Source: Gerris lacustris (lineage: Eukaryota > Arthropoda > Insecta > Hemiptera > Gerridae). Taken from it: a stretch of DNA of 64,000 nucleotides. The stretch lies in assembly GCA_951217055.1 (NCBI GenBank), contig OX578286.1:29332720-29396719 (forward strand), given 5' to 3'. How positions within the stretch are numbered: position 1 is the stretch's first letter; each line of letters opens with the position of its first letter. Both the position numbers and the translations under genes were made by a program. This document shows positions 50,934-53,900 of the stretch, in pieces. The notes under the pieces are model-generated. The model saw only the letters and a program-made list of their open reading frames with translations, ran no database searches and was not told the origin of the DNA.

Positions 50934-53900
50934 GGTCTGTGTGTCCACGAATTATGAAACGTGCGACGATAACTTGAGTAAATGTTGTCCGATTTTGATG
51001 AAATTTGGTAGACATGTTCATTTTACCAATGCTCAGGACGAGTTCGTTGGACAACGTTATCCGTCCAAGCGTTCACGAGCAACGCTCGTGTAAACGCGAA
51101 CTTTAAATTTAAAATTGGAATTTTTGGTCGGGGAAAAAATCTAACTTTATCTATTCAATGAGACTAACATTTTTTTCAAATACAATTTTTTAGTAAAGCC
51201 AACAGCGACACCGCTATGAAGTGTTAAAGATCGCTAAAACTATTAATAGTTTTTACAAAATAAACAATATAACAATAAAGTAATATAACAATAATTGTTA
51301 TAGTACATGATAGCATGCGAGGAAGCTATGTGCCACGCTAATTGGCAGTCTATTTTAGTTGTGATGGCCAGAATAGATGCCAAGTTAGTTTCATCTAACC
51401 AATTATTACTAACAATATTTAGAGGTAAGAAAGCTTCTCTTTGTGGTTCATATATTGGACATCTTGTGTTATGTAATATCTATGTTAGGACTATGAACTC
51501 CTATTTGTACAGTTTTTTAAAAAACTTAAACAAATACACAAATATTCTATTCTATTCTATATTGGACATCTTAGTATAATATGAGCTAAACTTTCATTTT
51601 CCTGCATATTACAGGCCGTGCAAAGTTCATCAGTTATTGAGAAAATAGACAATTATGATGAGTCGATTGAGAGTTAGTAGCGGGAGAGACAATTATACTC
51701 CTTATTATTACTATTTTTTCAACAATTATAATATGTATCAATTCACTACACAAAAGCTTCTACCTGTATCAAGTTGAAATTTTACATGCCTGTTTCTATT
51801 GTACTTTAGACAATGTATATGAAGTTTTATTAAAATCGTTACGTTAGAACGTAAGATATCAGTAAAAACGTTGTTTTCTCTATTTTAAAGGTTTAGGCTC
51901 GCTTTAATAGTTTTATCGAGTTTTAACTCTTAATAGCAGTGTTGCTGTTGGTTTTACTAAAAAAATTTATTATAAAAGTTATTTGTGTCATCGAATAAAT
52001 GAAGTTAGAATTTTTACATCCTAGAAGTCCAATTTTACATTTGATGCTTACGTTCACACGCGCGAACGCTTGGGTGATAAGTGATAACGTTGTCCAATGA
52101 ACTCGTCCTGGGAATTGGTGAAATGAACATGTGTACCAAATTTCAACTACATCGGTCATCTTTTACTTAAGTTATTGTTATCTGTCGATTTTGGATTTAA
52201 TCCTGGACTCCCGGTGCTGTAACATGCCATAAGGAACTTCGTTCCAAAAACCTTTAAGAGTGTCTGTATTAGAATTAGAGATAAGATAACGTGATTATAT
52301 GAATTGTGACGTATCAAAAGAAAAGTTGGAACCTTTCTCTTGGAAACCTCATAATGTGTGAATCATTGACATTAATTACTTTTCTAATGCCTTACAACAT
52401 GAGAAGCTCTCTGGGATCCTTGCAGTTGGCTTACGAATTTCGAATTTTGATAATTCAATCCAGGTAAGTGATTAGGGATCTTTGATCACCCGAACCCCGT
52501 ACGCAGACAATTTGTCCGCCCAGGTGGGTAACCAATAGGCACTCGTGCTGTTCACGTTCTCATCCCCCAATAGTTGATTCAACACAAAAGACACTACTCG
52601 ACATAGACCTTTCACACTAGTCTCCTCCGAGTTCATTTGTTCACCATGGAAAGCCTAACAATGTCAAGTATTTTATGTGGAAATGTTTATTGAAGATAGA
52701 CATAGCCTCTCATTTTCGTGTCTTCTCTACGAATCCTGTTTTGGATCAGGGCGTGAAGGTCTTCTAAGGATTATCGTGACATGCGTAATAATTGAAAAAT
52801 GTATCCTCGTGGCTAAGTAGTTGCGGATATAGTAGTTAGAAAGAGCCCATTTCCTGATTCTTTAACAACGGATAAACCCACATCTTTCTTCGACTGGATT
52901 CAGACAATCTTCTTTAAAATGTAATCATTTCACTAACTGCATGTTGTTGTTGTTTGTTCAGTTATTCAGTAGCGGGAAGGTGAGTTACTGGGGACAACCT
53001 CTCGGTATGATTGTGGCTGAAACAGACGAGATAGCTGAAGCAGCTGTGAATGAAGTCCTTGTTGTTTACAAGGCACCAAAGAAACCCCTTCTGTCCATCA
53101 GGGATGTTCTGAAATCAAGTGAAACCGACACTCGAGTCGTGCTGCAACAGTCTCAGAAAGCAACCAAACCTGGAAGTAAGTCAAATTATATTATTATAGA
53201 GATGCTTAGAGGAAGTTAGAGTCGTACTACAACATTTGCATAAAGCAACCAAACCTGGAAGCAAGTCAAATTATTTAATCAATGAGGCCATATTTACTAA
53301 TTTAAACCGGTGGAGAGTGGCCATGCCCCACCAATTATGGTGGACAATATGATTTTCATGATCATGAATACAAAACTAGATATTAGACCGAAAATCAAGT
53401 TTATATTAGTTTGTCACTTGATAGGTGACCACTTTGATTTGAAGTAATATTTGAATAACTATCCTATCAAGTGACAAACTAACATCAACTTGATTATGGT
53501 ATACTAACTAATTTTGTACTCAAGATCATGAATATCACATTGTCCACCATAATTGGAGGGGCATGGCCGCTCTCCTCCGTTATTTTTTTCAAATGCCTAC
53601 TGTCAAGCTATGTCCCGCCGACAAACGTAGCCAACAACATATTCTTAAAAGGCACCAAAAGATTAACTTATACACCAGTGGCGGATTTAGAGGGGGGGTC
53701 ACAGGGGTCATAACCCCCCCTCAAATTTTCAGATTTGTTACCAAGAAGCGTTGGCAAGGGTTTGTGTTAATTGATTTTTACACATTTAAAAATTAAATAT
53801 AATATAATATTTGTCTTCATTTTGCACTAACTACTAAGTAAGATAACTGTATTTGTATTTTGGGAAGAAAGTACGGAATATCACGGGGGTCTTCGCCTTG

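Larger units (their letters stand above)
49551..52245 (-). mobile_element. Large composite with ggaacgaagttcc ends (reverse copy of the 25200 family)
   Basis: Starts 'gtcatgggacacctggtagg' / 'aacgaagttccttaag' and ends 'catgccataaggaacttcgt' / 'tccaaa' at about 52247, the reverse of the 25200-26135 layout. The family blocks run in reverse at 51730-52240. The interior (about 49740-51700) is extra sequence that includes a forward CTTCCGAGC-family copy (50762-51350) and AAATAA-type simple repeats. It fills most of intron 13. Confidence 0.55.
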
